Positions 6,613-8,662 of a stretch of DNA of 8,662 nt are shown here, piece by piece. Where the stretch lies: positions 1 through 8,662 of the forward strand of contig CAIRMY010000337.1 of assembly GCA_903879775.1 (NCBI GenBank). The letters run 5' to 3'. The translations under genes were made by a program, and so were the position numbers. The stretch is from an uncultured Bacteroidota bacterium (GTDB taxonomy: Bacteria > Bacteroidota > Bacteroidia > NS11-12g > UBA955). A model generated the notes under the pieces. It saw only the letters and a program-made list of their open reading frames with translations. It was not told the origin of the DNA and did no database searches. Numbering within the stretch: the stretch's first letter is position 1; each line of letters begins with the position of its first letter.

Positions 6613-7179
6613 TTATCTGAAAAAATCGGTGGAACTAAATTGGGATTTGACTTGTTTTTCTAACTCTTTCAAACATTGATGCTTTTTAGATTTTGCAACA
6701 TCTGCATTTGAGAAATTATTTGCTTTCGCTATGGTTTGCATGTCAAATCCATCGTAATAAAACATGAGCAATACTTGACGGCATGTTTCGCCCATTTGAT
6801 TGAGCATTTTCCTTACGATTGCAAGATCCATTTTTGAATCTGTGTCTTGCGAAGTTGCATGTAATTGAGGGTTTATGTTTTCTTGGGGGGACGTTCTTTT
6901 ATTTTTATCGACTTGCTTTAGCCATAGATTTTTCACAATGGCATAAATATAAGTTGAAGGTTTTGCTGTGAGTGTAAAATCCGGTTTCTTTGCATTTTTC
7001 CAAAGTACAATCAATGCTTCTTGCAAAAGATCTTCGGCATCTTCAGTTCTGCCATTTTGTTCACGTATATATTTTACGATCATAGCCTCGTTTTCTTTAT
7101 AAAGTTCCACCAATACATCTCTATCGCTTTGTTTTAAGCGATGCAGAATTAATTCAGTTGAATTGTTGGTTACTTGCAT
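6613..7179 (-). CDS. ECF-family RNA polymerase sigma factor
   Basis: A 188-residue sigma-70 family protein with only regions 2 and 4, the extracytoplasmic-function layout. Region 2 covers about 22-95, with DAEDLLQEALIVLWKN (47-62) as its best-conserved part and STYIYAIVKNLWL (75-87) as the -10 recognition helix area. A polar linker (about 96-120) leads to region 4 (about 123-176: MGETCRQVLLMFYYDGFDMQTIA, then a helix-turn-helix through NADVAKSKKHQCLKEL). The ATG at 7179-7177 is preferred. An in-frame ATG at 7245 would add 22 residues (MCFNLHRNSF onward) unlike ECF N-termini, and would overlap the candidate promoter at 7231-7238. It is followed after 3 nt by the anti-sigma candidate and lies divergent from an HtrA protease. 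ECF factors often activate their own operon and neighbours, so both directions may respond to it, though no target motif could be proven. Confidence 0.92.
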   Translation of the reverse strand: MQVTNNSTELILHRLKQSDRDVLVELYKENEAMIVKYIREQNGRTEDAEDLLQEALIVLWKNAKKPDFTLTAKPSTYIYAIVKNLWLKQVDKNKRTSPQENINPQLHATSQDTDSKMDLAIVRKMLNQMGETCRQVLLMFYYDGFDMQTIAKANNFSNADVAKSKKHQCLKELEKQVKSQFSSTDFFR

Positions 7180-7197
7180 TTCACGGACTATGAATAC

Positions 7198-7214
7198 CCT
7201 TTTGTCGAAAAAGG
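7198..7214. repeat. Short inverted repeat in the sigma-factor leader
   Basis: CCTTTT at 7198-7203 and AAAAGG at 7209-7214 are perfect inverted arms of 6 bp separated by 5 nt. The element lies 18 nt upstream of the chosen sigma-factor ATG. It could be an operator half-site pair or a small leader hairpin, but A/T-rich arms of this size also arise by chance. Confidence 0.3.
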
Positions 7215-7230
7215 TAAATGAATTTCTATG

Positions 7231-7238
7231 CAAATTAA
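7231..7238 (-). promoter_or_regulatory. Weak candidate -7 element for the sigma/anti-sigma/dapF operon
   Basis: The minus strand reads TTAATTTG at 7238-7231, one mismatch from TAnnTTTG. Transcription would start near 7224, about 45 nt before the chosen ATG. No TTG is found at the proper -33 distance, so this is a weak call. If the operon is driven by its own ECF factor, the true promoter will not match this consensus. The 117-nt divergent gap (7180-7296) must also hold the protease promoter, which was not recognised. Confidence 0.25.
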
Positions 7239-7296
7239 AGCACAATCACGATTTTTGCGTTGATATTGCAAACAAATCTTCAAAAAATATAAAAAT

Positions 7297-8662
7297 ATGA
7301 AACAGTATTTTCAAAAACACAAGATTTTAACATTCTTTTTAGCTGGATTACTCGGTGGTACAGTTAGTTTAATGGGCTTTTTTGTGGTTGCTAAAAACAA
7401 TGGTGGGGCTTTTGATATCAATCAAAATCAAGGTGCTTCCGCGCAACTTGCTCGATATGCCAGCTTAAATCCAATACCGGCCTTCGATTTTACCGGTGTT
7501 TCTGAAATTGCAAATCCTGCAGTTGTGCACATAAAAACCACCATTCAAGGCAATGCTGCTCCAGAAGGTGGACAAAGAGAAATGCCAGTTGATCCATTTG
7601 AATTCTTCCAAGGCCCAAATTTTCGTTTCGACAATCAGGGTCCTAAGCAAGCTTCTGGTTCAGGGGTCATTATTTCTGATGACGGCTATATTGTAACCAA
7701 CAATCACGTTGTTGAAGGTGCAACCAAAATTGAAGTTGTTATGAATGACAAACGCACTTTTATGGCAGAGATAGTGGGTGCAGACAAGAATACTGATTTG
7801 GCGTTATTAAGAGTGTCGGAAGGCAATTTGCCATTTTTGAAACTTGGAAATAGCGATGATGTAAAAGTGGGGCAGTGGGTTGTAGCTGTCGGAAATCCTT
7901 TCAATCTAACAAGTACAGTAACCCTTGGTATCGTGAGTGCAATGGGTAGAAATATTGATTTGTTGCGCTCAAAGGGAAATAAATATGCAATTGAGAATTT
8001 CATTCAAACCGATGCTGCAATTAACCCTGGCAATTCTGGGGGTGCTTTAGTGAATGTTGCAGGAGAATTGGTGGGAATTAATACTGCCATTGCGTCTGAA
8101 ACAGGTTCTTACGCGGGTTATGGGTTTGCCATACCTGTGAACTTGATGAAAAAAGTGGTGAACGATTTAATGAAATATGGAAAAGTACAACGCGCATTGT
8201 TGGGAGTTTCTATTCAAGAAATCAACCAAAACTTAATGGATGAAAAGAATTTGAAAGATCTTAAAGGTGTTTATGTTGCCGAAGTAGTTGAAAAAGGTGC
8301 TGCAGAGAAAGCGGGCATTGAAAAAGGGGACGTCATTCTTAAAATTGACGGGGATGAAGTAAATAGTTCAAGTCGCCTTCAAGAAAAAGTGGGCAAATAC
8401 AAACCTGGTGACGTAATTAAAATTACTTTACGAAGAGGAAATTCCGAAAAAGAACTTCAAGCAACATTACTTGGAGAGAATGGTACAGCTAAAATTGAAC
8501 CGGCTGCTAAAACATCTAGTTCAGAATTTTTAGGTATGAAATTAGACAATACCTCCCGCGAAGAACGAACAAAACTGGACATTAAAACAGGAGTAAAAGT
8601 AAGCTCTATTGGTTCTGGAGCGTTTAAAAATGCAGGAGTTCCTGAAGGATTTGTAATTACGA
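7297..8662 (+). CDS. HtrA/DegP-family periplasmic serine protease (3' end outside window)
   Basis: The frame is open from the ATG at 7297 to the right edge, giving 455 complete codons without a stop. Residues 1-9 are basic and 10-32 hydrophobic (ILTFFLAGLLGGTVSLMGFFVV), acting as a signal peptide or membrane anchor. A trypsin-like domain covers about 66-295. The full catalytic triad is visible: His137 in TNNHVV, Asp167 in NTDLAL and Ser247 in GNSGGA. The first PDZ domain spans about 300-395 (LLGVSIQEIN, GAAEKAGIEKGDVILKIDGDEV). A second PDZ domain starts near 410 (FLGMKL) and is cut at VSSIGSGAFKNAGVPEGFVIT. Two PDZ domains fit the DegP/DegQ (Do) class, which degrades or chaperones misfolded envelope proteins. 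It is divergently transcribed from the ECF sigma gene across 117 nt, suggesting membership of the same stress response. DegP, DegQ or another Do-type name cannot be assigned from sequence alone. Confidence 0.96.
   Translation, partial: MKQYFQKHKILTFFLAGLLGGTVSLMGFFVVAKNNGGAFDINQNQGASAQLARYASLNPIPAFDFTGVSEIANPAVVHIKTTIQGNAAPEGGQREMPVDPFEFFQGPNFRFDNQGPKQASGSGVIISDDGYIVTNNHVVEGATKIEVVMNDKRTFMAEIVGADKNTDLALLRVSEGNLPFLKLGNSDDVKVGQWVVAVGNPFNLTSTVTLGIVSAMGRNIDLLRSKGNKYAIENFIQTDAAINPGNSGGALVNVAGELVGINTAIASETGSYAGYGFAIPVNLMKKVVNDLMKYGKVQRALLGVSIQEINQNLMDEKNLKDLKGVYVAEVVEKGAAEKAGIEKGDVILKIDGDEVNSSSRLQEKVGKYKPGDVIKITLRRGNSEKELQATLLGENGTAKIEPAAKTSSSEFLGMKLDNTSREERTKLDIKTGVKVSSIGSGAFKNAGVPEGFVIT

Noticed and set aside
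7180..7245. Longer sigma-factor start at 7245
   Set aside because: The extra 22 residues do not resemble ECF N-termini, and the start would fall inside or before the likely promoter; the ATG at 7179 gives a normal ECF length.
7465..8003. Minus-strand open frames of 61 and 99 residues
   Set aside because: Both are antisense to the intact HtrA-type protease, whose catalytic triad and PDZ domains account for the stretch.

Overview
This AT-rich window comes from a member of the Bacteroidota. The evidence is an 866-residue protein with a type A type IX secretion sorting domain, several TAnnTTTG-type -7 promoter elements, starts with no obvious Shine-Dalgarno sequence, and an mraZ start preceded by a repeat operator. 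The exact genus cannot be fixed from sequence alone; a Flavobacteriia-like lineage is a guess.

Layout. At the left edge (1-39, minus) lie the first 13 codons of mraZ, which usually opens the division and cell wall (dcw) cluster; the rest is outside the window. Its upstream region (about 75-135) is an array of six GTGG-type units at 10-11 bp spacing, a strong candidate MraZ operator. Two of its units deviate exactly where they build a TAnnTTTG promoter element. Divergent from mraZ is a plus-strand pair: a small exported, probably beta-barrel protein (314-1033) and lipA, lipoyl synthase (1052-1927). Next is a large secreted beta-propeller protein (2085-4685), which ends at a long bidirectional hairpin terminator shared with the converging minus-strand genes.

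The minus-strand genes read right to left as an ECF sigma factor (7179-6613), a single-pass membrane anti-sigma candidate (6609-5554) and dapF, diaminopimelate epimerase (5554-4757). They are tightly packed, with a 3-nt gap and then a TAATG stop/start overlap. Divergent from the sigma factor is an HtrA/DegP-family serine protease (7297 to the right edge, incomplete).

How the genes may work together. The sigma/anti-sigma pair beside a periplasmic HtrA protease, co-transcribed with a peptidoglycan-precursor enzyme, suggests an envelope-stress module in which wall precursor synthesis is tied to a membrane signalling pair. This is inference from gene order. No mobile element, CRISPR array, tRNA or rRNA was seen. 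Most of the window is conserved housekeeping and envelope biology. The least explained parts are the mraZ operator/promoter design and the sigma/anti-sigma/dapF/HtrA locus.
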